Notes: a model not told the origin generated them from the letters alone. Positions 17,125-25,383 are shown, counted from the stretch's first letter. The stretch is 64,000 bases of DNA from SHZL01 sp031362985 (GCA_031362985.1 JANLTO010000034.1:1-64000), one strand, 5' to 3'. Numbers and translations are program-made.

Positions 17125-18330
17125 ATGTCAGTGTTACAAGGCTGGAGGGGGTGGCGCGAGTTTAGCAGACTCCCGTGGGAGTGGCGCCACTTGGTTTTCT
17201 ATTCCGAATCGGGGCAGGACTGGCGCCAGTTTTCTGGCCTGATCGAAGTGCTGAACGAGCGACTGGGACGCAAGGTGTGCTATGTCACCTCTGATCCACA
17301 GGATAAGGGACTGTTGCGGCAGCACGAGAATTACCGCGCGCTATGCATACCTGCAGGAATATTCCTGATGTCCTTTTTCCAGGTCAACCAGTCCGATGCC
17401 CTGGTGCTGACCATGATGGATCTGGGTAATTTCCATCTGAAGCGTTCGCTATATCCCGTGCACTACATTTACCTGTTTCACGGTATGGGTAGTACCCATA
17501 TGGTTGACCATGCCAATTCATTTGATCATTACGATTCACTTTTTTGTGCCGGTCCTCATCAACATGCTGAAATTCGCAAGCGTGAAGCTCTGAAAAACCT
17601 TCCGGACAAACATGTATTTGATTATGGTCACCCCAGGCTCGAACAGGTCATGGCCGCAGCAAAAACGTACCGGTCGGAACACGTGAAACAAGCTGGTACA
17701 GGAAAAATCGGGCCGGTTGTTCTGGTGGCGCCAACCTGGGGAGCGACATCGATTTTCAATGTTTGCGGTCAGGAGTTGATCGATACGCTGTTGCGGGATG
17801 GCTGCGAAGTGATCATGCGGCCACATTACCAAAGCCTGAGGCAGACTCCGCGTGTAATCAAATCCCTGCGAGATCAATTTCTCAGCCGGGTGGGTTTTCA
17901 ATATGTTGATCGCATGGAAGAAACAGAATCGATCCTGAGATCCGATCTCCTGGTCAGCGATTGGTCAGCGATGGCGCTGGAGTATGCGCTGGGCCTGGAG
18001 AAACCGGTTCTGTTTGTTGACGTCCCGCGCCGTATCCGCAATCCCGACTGGCAGGATCTTGAAATAGAGCCCATTGAATCGGCCATCCGGAAGAAAATCG
18101 GCGCCATAATTTCCCCAGATCATCTTGCGCAGGTTCGGGCAACGATAGACGAGATGTTGGCGCACGGGGAAGAATTTGCGCAAACTGCTCGAGAAATACG
18201 GAATCAGGTGGTTTACCGTGTAGGTCATAGCCTTTCCGCCGGAGCGGCAGAAATCGTTCGCTTGGCGGACATTCAGAAGGCAAGTCGGCAGAAGGCGAGG
18301 CGGTCCGATCGGGGAATACACCATGACTGA
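17125..18330 (+). CDS. CDP-glycerol glycerophosphotransferase-family protein, candidate phosphonate transferase
   Basis: The 401-aa product resembles the CDP-glycerol:poly(glycerophosphate) glycerophosphotransferase family (TagB/TagF type). Visible family elements are YLFHGMGSTHM, VLVAPTWGATSIF, RPHYQ, DLLVSDWSAMALEYALGLEKPVLFVDVPR and a C-terminal helical tail. Teichoic acids are not expected in a Gram-negative bacterium. These enzymes transfer a phospho-alcohol from a CDP carrier, so transfer of a phosphonate from CMP-phosphonate to a glycan or lipid is the attractive reading here. Its last 8 nt overlap the YejM-like gene. Confidence 0.8.
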   Translation: MSVLQGWRGWREFSRLPWEWRHLVFYSESGQDWRQFSGLIEVLNERLGRKVCYVTSDPQDKGLLRQHENYRALCIPAGIFLMSFFQVNQSDALVLTMMDLGNFHLKRSLYPVHYIYLFHGMGSTHMVDHANSFDHYDSLFCAGPHQHAEIRKREALKNLPDKHVFDYGHPRLEQVMAAAKTYRSEHVKQAGTGKIGPVVLVAPTWGATSIFNVCGQELIDTLLRDGCEVIMRPHYQSLRQTPRVIKSLRDQFLSRVGFQYVDRMEETESILRSDLLVSDWSAMALEYALGLEKPVLFVDVPRRIRNPDWQDLEIEPIESAIRKKIGAIISPDHLAQVRATIDEMLAHGEEFAQTAREIRNQVVYRVGHSLSAGAAEIVRLADIQKASRQKARRSDRGIHHD

Positions 18331-20146
18331 ACGCCCTAAGCGGACGGTCCTGTTTCGCTGGATGGGATGGTTTGCGCTGGCCAATGCCTGCTTGTTGGCT
18401 TTGCTTGGGTTGCGTTATTTCGCAAATTTTTCTCCGGGTGAGACACTACTGTCCTGGGTTTACCTGGTCCTGGTATTCCCTTCTCATTTTGTAATTCTTT
18501 CGATGTTGTCGCTGTTTATTGTTCTGACTCCGTTGGTGCTGGTCTGGCCTTCCCGGCGTTGGGTAACAGTGCTGGCAGTGATTCTGTTTGCTGCGCTGAT
18601 TGCGGCCAGCGAACTCGACAGTTTGCTCTGGTCACAAAGCCGCTTTCACATCAATGGACTGACCGTGCAGATCCTCGGACTGCGCAGCTGGATTTTCAGT
18701 GCCGTGCTTTTTGTGTTTGGGCTGGCCTTCGAGGCCATGCTGGCCGTTTGGGTCTGGCGATGGGTAGGCGACCTTCCACAGCGCCATGGCCGGCGTGTGG
18801 GAGTGGTTTGCCTGCTAGCTGTCTTCAGCTCGCAACTGATTTACGCCTGGGCCGATGCCAGCTATTACCAGCCCGTAACCAGTGTGGAAATACAGCTGCC
18901 GGTACACAGGTGGTTCACCGCCAGGCGACAACTTGCTCGCCTGGGACTGGTCGATCCGGAAGTCAGCCGCGAACGGGTCCTGGCGCAAAGGCTGGCGCGT
19001 CAATGGGATCGCGCGACCAACCGCACGCTGAACTATCCTTTAAAACCAATGCGCTGCAGTAGTAAGCAGCCGATGAACCTGTTATTGATTCTGGCGGATG
19101 CGATGCGCAGCGATATGTTGCAGAAAAAAACCTCACCGTTCCTGTGGGCCATGGCGCACAGCCAGGCGCAGTGGTTCACTCAACATTTCAGTGGTGGAAA
19201 CTCCTCGCGCATGGGGGTGTTCAGCTTGTTCTACGGTTTGCCGCCGGGCTATTGGAATAGTTTTGAATCCCTGCAGCGATCCTCAGTGTTCGTGGATGAG
19301 CTCCAGCGGCAAAATTATGCCCTGGGACTTTTCACCAGTTACACCATGTACCGGCCGGTGTCGCTTGACCGGACGGCTTTTGCCAATGTGCCGAATTTGC
19401 GCATACATACCGAGCCTGAGGAGGCGGCTCCGTGGCAACGAGACGAAATCATTACCAGTGAATGGAAAAATTGGTTGAAGCAGCGCAACAGGCAGCGACC
19501 ATTTTTTGGCTTCCTGTTCTACGATGCAAGCAATACACGTGATTATCCGGAGAAACCGCGCAGCATGCCGGAGTTGCAACCCTCGCGCAGTAATGAACTG
19601 TCCAGGAGTTTTTCTGACTACGAAAAATCGATCCGATTTTTGGATGGCCTGATTGAGTCAGTGCTTGACGATCTGGAGCAACAGGGCGAGGCTGACCGGA
19701 CTATTGTGATTATCACCTCTGATCATGGCCAGGAATTCAGTGAAGACGGTTCGGGTTTGACAGAACACGGTTCGGGTTACACCAGCTACCAGTTACAGGT
19801 ACCCCTTCTCATGAAGTGGCCAGGCCGGCCGCCGCACCGCTTCGATCACAGGACATCACATTATGATGTGCTGCCTGCGCTCATGACCGAAGTGCTGGGC
19901 TGCAGCAATCCTGCCAGCGATTATGCCAGTGGCACTAACCTGTTCGAACAGCAAAATTGGGATTGGTTGGTGGCTGGAAGTTACTACAACTATGCCATAC
20001 TGGAACCGGACCAGGTAACCATCGCCTATCCGGGAGGCAATTTCGAAGTGCGCGACCGGGATTACGAGGTCATTGCGGAGCCGGAAGTCAGGGGATCCAT
20101 TCTGGAAGCCGTTGCCGCCGAAAATACCAGGTTTTACCGCCCATGA
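18323..20146 (+). CDS. YejM/PbgA-like inner-membrane sulfatase-fold protein
   Basis: The 607-aa product has five or so transmembrane segments in its first 210 residues (a DUF3413-like region), then a periplasmic alkaline-phosphatase/sulfatase fold. LLLILADAMRSDML (near residue 252) carries the first metal-site acid, FSGGNSSRMGVFSLFYGLP is the region characteristic of YejM/PbgA, and TSDHGQEFSEDG (about 465) supplies further metal ligands. YejM senses lipopolysaccharide and binds lipids. Other relatives are phosphoethanolamine transferases. Inside a phosphonate operon, this copy may transfer or sense the modified lipid. Its stop overlaps the YidC-like ATG (ATGA). Confidence 0.82.
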   Translation: MTERPKRTVLFRWMGWFALANACLLALLGLRYFANFSPGETLLSWVYLVLVFPSHFVILSMLSLFIVLTPLVLVWPSRRWVTVLAVILFAALIAASELDSLLWSQSRFHINGLTVQILGLRSWIFSAVLFVFGLAFEAMLAVWVWRWVGDLPQRHGRRVGVVCLLAVFSSQLIYAWADASYYQPVTSVEIQLPVHRWFTARRQLARLGLVDPEVSRERVLAQRLARQWDRATNRTLNYPLKPMRCSSKQPMNLLLILADAMRSDMLQKKTSPFLWAMAHSQAQWFTQHFSGGNSSRMGVFSLFYGLPPGYWNSFESLQRSSVFVDELQRQNYALGLFTSYTMYRPVSLDRTAFANVPNLRIHTEPEEAAPWQRDEIITSEWKNWLKQRNRQRPFFGFLFYDASNTRDYPEKPRSMPELQPSRSNELSRSFSDYEKSIRFLDGLIESVLDDLEQQGEADRTIVIITSDHGQEFSEDGSGLTEHGSGYTSYQLQVPLLMKWPGRPPHRFDHRTSHYDVLPALMTEVLGCSNPASDYASGTNLFEQQNWDWLVAGSYYNYAILEPDQVTIAYPGGNFEVRDRDYEVIAEPEVRGSILEAVAAENTRFYRP

Positions 20147-21609
20147 AATCTCTGGGCTGGCGGATGCTTTCCTGCATCCTTAGCTGTGTTGCGCCATTCG
20201 CGCTGGAGGCAGATGTGAGTCTGAACACATCTGCGTTGGCGCTGCGTTTCAGCGACCAGGGCAGTTTGATGGAAGCAACGATGTGCTTCCCGCTGTGTGA
20301 AGATGTTGAGCCCCGCCAGCAACACATGGAAGACCCGGAAGGGATCGTAAGTTTTGGCCAGGTAATGGATTCCCGCTGGGTCCAGCGGCGCGGCGTGAAT
20401 GGCGGAGTCCGGGACCCGGCGATAACTGAAGTCCACCAATTGCATTTTTCCCATCCCGACGGCCAAAGCATTACATGGCTGATTCCATCGCAAGGCTATC
20501 GTCTCGAAGCAAGGACAGAAAGTACTGAGCTCACCCTGCGTTCCGGGGCGGGTTTTCAGGCAGCCCCGGCAAAGGGCTTTGGTCGCTGGCTGGAACGGCT
20601 TCGCTATGTCGCGGTCACTTCGGAGGGCGTGAGGCAAGTCGGACTGGATAGTGAGGAAGCGGATGGCTTTGAAGCAGATTGGGCCGGATTCCGTAACCGC
20701 TTCTGGACTCTCCTCGTCAGCGGGCAGATTGACAGCACTTTTGAAATCCAAACAGGAGAAGCAAACCGGGAGGCCGTCCTGCAGCGCAAGCAGGGCTTGC
20801 CGGAGGAACTCCTGGCCTTTTACCTCGGGCCAGTGGAAGTCAGACAGCTTACCGCCAGCGATGAAATTCTGGACGAGCTGCTTTATGCCGGGCTTTGGTT
20901 CTGGTTGCGCTGGATTTGTCTTGGATTGTTCTACATTTTCGCCTGGATCCAGTCCATGGTTCCCGATTGGGGTTGGGCTATCATGCTTTTATCGGTCACG
21001 GTTAATTTACTGATGTTACCGCTGAGCCGGACGGCAAATCGCATCCAGCAACGCGTGCATGTGAAGGAGGCAAGGCTGGCGCCAGAATTATCCCGTATCA
21101 GGAAGGACTATCGTGGCGAGGAGCAAGTAAAGAAAATCCTGGCCTTGTACGAGGAGCAGGAAGTCCACCCTTTATATGGGCTGAAAAGCCTGCTGGGCGT
21201 GGCGGTGGTGATCCCGGTCTTTGTCGGCGCCTTCGATATGCTGGCAGAGAACATTGATTTGCTTGGCACCGGCTTTTTGTGGATCAAGGACTTGTCACAG
21301 CCCGATGCCTTGTTTCAACTGCCCTTCAACTTGCCATTTTTTGGCAGCACATTTAACCTCCTGCCTTTCCTCATGACCGGGCTTTCCATCTGGGCGGCCG
21401 CGGAGCACAGGCCACTGGCCTCCAATCCTGATTTATACAGGCAGCAACTGCGGAATACGTTGCTTCTGGCGCTGGCCTTTTTTATCGTGTTTTATACCTT
21501 TCCTGCGGGCATGGTCCTGTACTGGACTACCAACAATCTGGCCGCGCTGTGTAAAAGCGTATGGAAACGCCGGCTCAGCGCGCGCGGTAAAGTCGGGGAT
21601 GCGGCTTGA
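20143..21609 (+). CDS. YidC/Oxa1-family paralogue, divergent
   Basis: The 488-aa product has a signal peptide, a periplasmic region (about 20-240) and a C-terminal five-helix YidC/Oxa1 core (about 247-480, including EVHPLYGLKSLLGVAVVIPVFVGAF and LWIKDLSQPD). Translation starts at the ATG overlapping the previous stop. The longer open frame back to 19957 merely shadows the upstream gene. Compared with E. coli YidC from memory, the conserved groove arginine (Arg366) aligns with Asn288, so this is probably not the housekeeping insertase. The housekeeping yidC normally sits with rnpA/rpmH, absent here. A specialised role for an envelope protein of this cluster is likely. Confidence 0.85.
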   Translation: MKSLGWRMLSCILSCVAPFALEADVSLNTSALALRFSDQGSLMEATMCFPLCEDVEPRQQHMEDPEGIVSFGQVMDSRWVQRRGVNGGVRDPAITEVHQLHFSHPDGQSITWLIPSQGYRLEARTESTELTLRSGAGFQAAPAKGFGRWLERLRYVAVTSEGVRQVGLDSEEADGFEADWAGFRNRFWTLLVSGQIDSTFEIQTGEANREAVLQRKQGLPEELLAFYLGPVEVRQLTASDEILDELLYAGLWFWLRWICLGLFYIFAWIQSMVPDWGWAIMLLSVTVNLLMLPLSRTANRIQQRVHVKEARLAPELSRIRKDYRGEEQVKKILALYEEQEVHPLYGLKSLLGVAVVIPVFVGAFDMLAENIDLLGTGFLWIKDLSQPDALFQLPFNLPFFGSTFNLLPFLMTGLSIWAAAEHRPLASNPDLYRQQLRNTLLLALAFFIVFYTFPAGMVLYWTTNNLAALCKSVWKRRLSARGKVGDAA

Positions 21610-21610
21610 A

Positions 21611-22375
21611 ATGAACACAGAATGCGCTCTCAATGCCTCCCAACTGGAACAATTTCAAAGGGATGGATACCTGCGGGTTCGGGGTATGTATTCGCCAGCA
21701 GAAATAGCGCAAATCAGTGAGTGGACAGACGAGCTTGCGCAGCGCGGGGAAGAGATGGGCAAGACCATGATGTACTTTGAATCCAGCCAGCTTGATGGCT
21801 GCAGGATTCTGTGTCGGATCGAGAATTTTGTGCCTTTTCACGAGGGATTCCGTCAGTGGATCACAGCCCGGCGCCTGCACCACGCTGTGTGCCAATTACT
21901 GGATGCACCGGCGGTGCTGTTCAAGGACAAGATCAATTTCAAATTGCCCGGTGGAGACGGTTTCAAGCCGCACCAGGATGTGCAGGCGGGCTGGAACGAG
22001 TTTGCGGACATTCACATTACTGCCATGGTCGCGATCGACGCGACCAACGAGCAAAACGGCAGCCTGGAGATGATCGCTGGGCTGCATGACAAGGGCATCC
22101 TGGGGCCGATGTGGGCGCCGCTAACTGATGCCGATACCGGGTATTTGCCTTATCATCCGGTGCATTGCGCGCCGGGTGATGCCGTGTTCTTTGATTCTTT
22201 CGCCCCACACCGTTCCTCGCCTAACCGTAGTGGACAGGCGCGCAGGGTGCTCTATATCACTTACAACCGGGCGGCAGCAGGGGATTCGCGCGAGAGATAC
22301 TACGCGGAGAAACGCAAGAATTACCCACCTGATGCAGAACGAGATCCGAACAGGGTATATAACTTCAAGGTTTGA
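21611..22375 (+). CDS. PhyH-family Fe(II)/2-oxoglutarate dioxygenase, PhnY*-like
   Basis: From the ATG at 21611 the product is 254 aa (258 from 21599). It has the iron triad H121-x-D123 in KPHQDVQ and His200 in SFAPHRSSPN, with Arg211 placed to bind 2-oxoglutarate. The overall pattern, FKDKINFKLPGGDGFKPHQD followed by MVAIDATNEQNGSLEM, closely recalls PhnY*, which hydroxylates AEP to (R)-1-hydroxy-2-AEP. In degradative loci PhnY* pairs with an HD-domain oxidase, PhnZ. None is present here, so the hydroxylated phosphonate is probably the end product. A phytanoyl-CoA-type substrate is the alternative. Confidence 0.85.
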   Translation: MNTECALNASQLEQFQRDGYLRVRGMYSPAEIAQISEWTDELAQRGEEMGKTMMYFESSQLDGCRILCRIENFVPFHEGFRQWITARRLHHAVCQLLDAPAVLFKDKINFKLPGGDGFKPHQDVQAGWNEFADIHITAMVAIDATNEQNGSLEMIAGLHDKGILGPMWAPLTDADTGYLPYHPVHCAPGDAVFFDSFAPHRSSPNRSGQARRVLYITYNRAAAGDSRERYYAEKRKNYPPDAERDPNRVYNFKV

Positions 22376-22402
22376 ACACGGCGCATTCGCCCAGGAGACT
22401 GA

Positions 22403-22792
22403 ATGAAAGATTTTCTTGTTCCCGTTTCGCCAGGGGAAGTGCTGGACAAAATCACCATTCTTGAAATCAAATCGGAACGAATGACGGATCCGGAGAAAGT
22501 GGCCAATGTCCGCGTTGAACTTGAGCTATTGAGCAAATACTGGGCTGATTCGGTTACAGAAAACGAAATTGTTCACATGCTGCGTGCGCAATTGAAAGCG
22601 ATCAATGAAAAACTCTGGGTCATTGAGGACGACATTCGCGATAAAGAGCGTGTCAAAGAATTCGACGAGCAATTCGTTGAACTGGCGCGCAGTGTCTATG
22701 CGACCAATGATCGCCGTGCGCAGATAAAAAAAGAGCTGAACCTGCACCTGGGTGCCCGGATCGTAGAGGAAAAATCTTATACGACTTATTAG
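22403..22792 (+). CDS. DUF6165-like protein of unknown function
   Basis: A 129-aa soluble, highly charged and mostly helical protein with the N-terminus VPVSPGEVLDKITILEIKSERM, which I recognise as the DUF6165 type. AGGAG lies 6 nt before the ATG. No catalytic motif is evident. It is the last gene of the phosphonate run, 28 nt after the dioxygenase, and the SAM riboswitch follows. Relatives tend to occur near glycan-modification genes, so a regulatory or scaffolding role there is possible, but this is a guess. Confidence 0.75.
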   Translation: MKDFLVPVSPGEVLDKITILEIKSERMTDPEKVANVRVELELLSKYWADSVTENEIVHMLRAQLKAINEKLWVIEDDIRDKERVKEFDEQFVELARSVYATNDRRAQIKKELNLHLGARIVEEKSYTTY

Positions 22793-22846
22793 GCGGCTTA
22801 CCTGGTGCTTGCACCCGCCTTGTGGCCTGGATTAGAATTGAGCCTT

Positions 22847-22976
22847 ACTCATTCAGACCGGCAGAGGGACTGGCCCTTAGATGCCGGGGCAACCTTCGGA
22901 GCTAACCACTTCGAAAAGGTGCCAATTCCAGCGAAAACCGTGAGCTTGCTCATATAAAGGTTTTCGGGAAATGAGT
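22847..22976 (+). promoter_or_regulatory. SAM-I (S-box) riboswitch aptamer
   Basis: P1 pairs ACTCATT (22847-22853) with AATGAGT (22970-22976). The diagnostic core GCAGAGGGACTGGCCC and CCGGGGCAACC follow. P3 pairs TTCGGAG with CTTCGAA, and the conserved GGTGCCAATTCC comes next. P4 pairs GAAAACC with GGTTTTC and has an inner GAGC/GCTC. All conserved S-box segments are present in order. It precedes metB by about 100 nt, so SAM binding should lower transsulfuration. S-boxes are mainly known from Firmicutes and are scattered elsewhere. Confidence 0.93.
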
Positions 22977-23013
22977 GACCAGGCAGCTGTTCTGATGGGC
23001 TTGGTCATACTCA
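22972..23013 (+). promoter_or_regulatory. alternative pairing in the riboswitch expression platform
   Basis: TGAGTGACCA (22972-22981), which includes the 3' strand of P1, can pair with TGGTC-AT-ACTCA (23002-23013). This hairpin excludes P1, so the two structures are alternatives. No T tract follows, which argues against simple intrinsic termination. Control of translation or of Rho access is more likely. This is inferred from base pairing only. Confidence 0.5.
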
Positions 23014-23074
23014 ACCTGCTTGGCGGGATTTCCGGATGAGATGTACACAACCGGAAATGCTGGAGAAGCAGGAA

Positions 23075-24292
23075 ATGAGTGAAACCAATACTGAATCTTT
23101 ATCTGAACTCAGGCTGGAAACCGTTGTAGCCCGTCATGGCGTCAACAGCGACGAGAGTCACGGTGCCGTAATTTCCCCGCTTCACCTGACTTCCACTTTT
23201 GCTTTCAAGAAGTTTGGCGAAAAAGGCCGCTACGACTATACGCGCTCGGGCAACCCCACACGTGACCTGTTTGCCGGCGCTCTGGCAGCTGCAGAAAATG
23301 CATCTGGTGCTGTGATTACCTCTTCGGGCATGTCTGCGGTCCATCTCGTGACTCAGTTGCTGCAGCCTGGAGATGTGCTGGTTGCGCCACATGACTGCTA
23401 TGGCGGCTGTCATCGCCTGTTTTCATCGGCTGCAAAGAAGAAGCAGTTTGAACTCGCGTGGTTGCCGCTGTGGGATAGCAGTGCTGCGACCGAAAAAATT
23501 CGAGAGCTGAAACCGCGCATCGTGTGGATTGAAACACCCAGCAATCCCTTGCTTCGGATCACGGATGTTGCAGCTATTGCGCAGGTAGCTCACCAAGTGG
23601 GTGCGCTGGTGGTAGTGGACAATACCTTCATGTCCCCGGCTGGCCAGCAACCTGTTGCGCTCGGCGCCGATATAGTGGTGCATTCCACCACCAAGTACAT
23701 CAATGGACATTCGGATGTGGTGGGAGGTGCGGTGCTTGCCAAGGACCCCGCGTTAGTGGAAGAGTTGTCCTGGTGGGCAAATTGCCTTGGCCTGACCGGA
23801 TCACCCTTTGACAGTTTCCAGGCCCTGCGTGGATTGCGCACGCTTTCCGTGCGCTACCAGCGGCATCAGCAGAATGCCATAGCCATAGCCACTTTGCTGC
23901 AATCCAGCGAGTTTGTCGAAGAGGTCTATTTCCCCGGTTTGCCTGAACACGCGGGACACAAAATCGCAGCGCGCCAGCAATTGGGCTTTGGCGCAATGGT
24001 TAGTTTCAAACTTGGAGGGCACGCAGAACAAGTACCAGCGTTCCTGGAAGCCTTGCAGCTTTTTACTCTTGCCGAGTCACTCGGAGGAGTTGAAAGCCTG
24101 GTGGCTCACCCGGCCAGCATGACGCATGCAGCCATGCCGCAAAAAGACCAGGATACTGCCGGCATTACCGCGAACCTGTTGCGATTGTCTGTGGGCATTG
24201 AACACGCAGATGACCTCGTCGCTGATTTACAGCGTGGATTTTCTGCCGTGAATCAGTATCGACCCGGCGCACACCTGCGCGGAGTGGCGTGA
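23075..24292 (+). CDS. metB: cystathionine gamma-synthase (or related Cys/Met PLP enzyme)
   Basis: This PLP enzyme joins cysteine and O-acylhomoserine into cystathionine, the transsulfuration route to methionine. The start chosen is ATG 23075 (MSETNTESLSELRLETVVARHG, 405 aa), with GGAG 9 nt upstream. In-frame ATGs at 23036 and 23057 are less likely. YDYTRSGNPTRD binds cofactor and Lys207 in HSTTKYINGHSDVVGG is the predicted Schiff-base lysine. The upstream SAM-I riboswitch confirms a methionine-pathway role. O-succinylhomoserine sulfhydrylase (MetZ) is the main alternative. It converges on the heptosyltransferase-like gene. Confidence 0.88.
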   Translation: MSETNTESLSELRLETVVARHGVNSDESHGAVISPLHLTSTFAFKKFGEKGRYDYTRSGNPTRDLFAGALAAAENASGAVITSSGMSAVHLVTQLLQPGDVLVAPHDCYGGCHRLFSSAAKKKQFELAWLPLWDSSAATEKIRELKPRIVWIETPSNPLLRITDVAAIAQVAHQVGALVVVDNTFMSPAGQQPVALGADIVVHSTTKYINGHSDVVGGAVLAKDPALVEELSWWANCLGLTGSPFDSFQALRGLRTLSVRYQRHQQNAIAIATLLQSSEFVEEVYFPGLPEHAGHKIAARQQLGFGAMVSFKLGGHAEQVPAFLEALQLFTLAESLGGVESLVAHPASMTHAAMPQKDQDTAGITANLLRLSVGIEHADDLVADLQRGFSAVNQYRPGAHLRGVA

Positions 24293-24321
24293 TGGAATTT
24301 ATGCTGTGACCAGCACCGGAT

Positions 24322-25383
24322 TCAGCTTGTGCGGAATTGCTGCTTCCACCACTCTTCCAACCTGGCGATGACATCATTCGGTTGTAAGAGATCCATTACG
24401 CCTGGCACTTCGATGCGCGTCCCCCAGGGCAATTGATCGGGCTCTTTTTTGCGATATTTCCGGGCAGCCTGGGGGAATCGGTCAACACACAATTCCAGGC
24501 TGTTGTATGGGCCAGACCGACGCGACCAGGTGGCGGCATAGAGCCCCAGCACGTCCGTCCCCAGCGCGGACGCGATATGCACTGGTCCGGAGTCAGGTGC
24601 AATCAGCAGGTCCGCACGACTGAGCAGCGCTTTGGATTGCTCCAAAGTATCTGCACCAATCAAATTGATGCAGGATGCAGCCATCAAGCTTTGGATGGCT
24701 GCCCCAGTCGCCCGCTCCAGTTCGCTGTGCCCACCTGTCAGCACAATTTGCATGCCCAGGTCCGTGGCAGCAAAATCCGCCACAGCAGCGTAATGTGCCG
24801 GATTCCAGTTGCGCAGAACATGGCTGGAGCATGGACTGATCACCAGAGCAGGGTGGTCGGGGGCAATTCGTCGTTTCACCCAGTCAATTGCCTCGGCCCT
24901 GATTGGCAGATCCCAGCATGGCGGGCCAATGGCGAGTCCCAGCCTGCGCGGAAACTCCAGGAATCCGTCGACCTGGTGCTGCTGTGAAATGCTTGCAATG
25001 GGGGTGTTGTTGAACCACTGATGGAAGTCCCGGCAGCGATCCCGGTCCCACCCCACTCGCACCGGTGCATGAACCAGGCGGCTAAGCAAATTGGCCCGGG
25101 CGGAGACTTGCATGTGCAGCAGCACATCAAACCGGTGGCCTCGCAAATCCCGTCTCAGCTTGCTTATCGCTTTCCACCCGTCCCGCTTGTTAAAGACGAT
25201 GAAGTCAACGCCTGCAAAATCGCGGAGCAGGCGATGTTCCAAAGAGCCGATGACCCAGGTGATGGCGGTGTCCGGCCACTGCTTTTGCAGCGTGCGGATA
25301 ACAGGCAGCACGTGCGTCACGTCGCCCAGAGCTGACAGGCGTAGTATGCAAACCGACCTGGGGCCGGGAGCTGGGTCTCTCAT
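24322..25383 (-). CDS. glycosyltransferase family 9, heptosyltransferase-like
   Basis: A 353-aa GT9 protein that would transfer heptose or a related sugar to lipopolysaccharide core at the inner membrane. The start at 25383 (MRDPAPGPRSVCILRLSALGDVTHV) follows a GGAGG and gives the family's N-terminal RLSALGD motif. The upstream extension to 25455 is not needed. The C-terminal half has VISPCSSHVLRNWNPAHYA, a sugar-nucleotide binding region, and APDSGPVHIASALGTDVLGLY, a family hallmark. It is divergent from the Kdo kinase gene, so both belong to core assembly. The exact acceptor cannot be told. Confidence 0.87.
   Translation of the reverse strand: MRDPAPGPRSVCILRLSALGDVTHVLPVIRTLQKQWPDTAITWVIGSLEHRLLRDFAGVDFIVFNKRDGWKAISKLRRDLRGHRFDVLLHMQVSARANLLSRLVHAPVRVGWDRDRCRDFHQWFNNTPIASISQQHQVDGFLEFPRRLGLAIGPPCWDLPIRAEAIDWVKRRIAPDHPALVISPCSSHVLRNWNPAHYAAVADFAATDLGMQIVLTGGHSELERATGAAIQSLMAASCINLIGADTLEQSKALLSRADLLIAPDSGPVHIASALGTDVLGLYAATWSRRSGPYNSLELCVDRFPQAARKYRKKEPDQLPWGTRIEVPGVMDLLQPNDVIARLEEWWKQQFRTS

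Noticed and set aside
19957..20142. Upstream extension of the YidC-like frame
   Set aside because: It shadows the YejM-like gene in another frame. The ATG at 20143 gives a signal peptide and an ATGA overlap.
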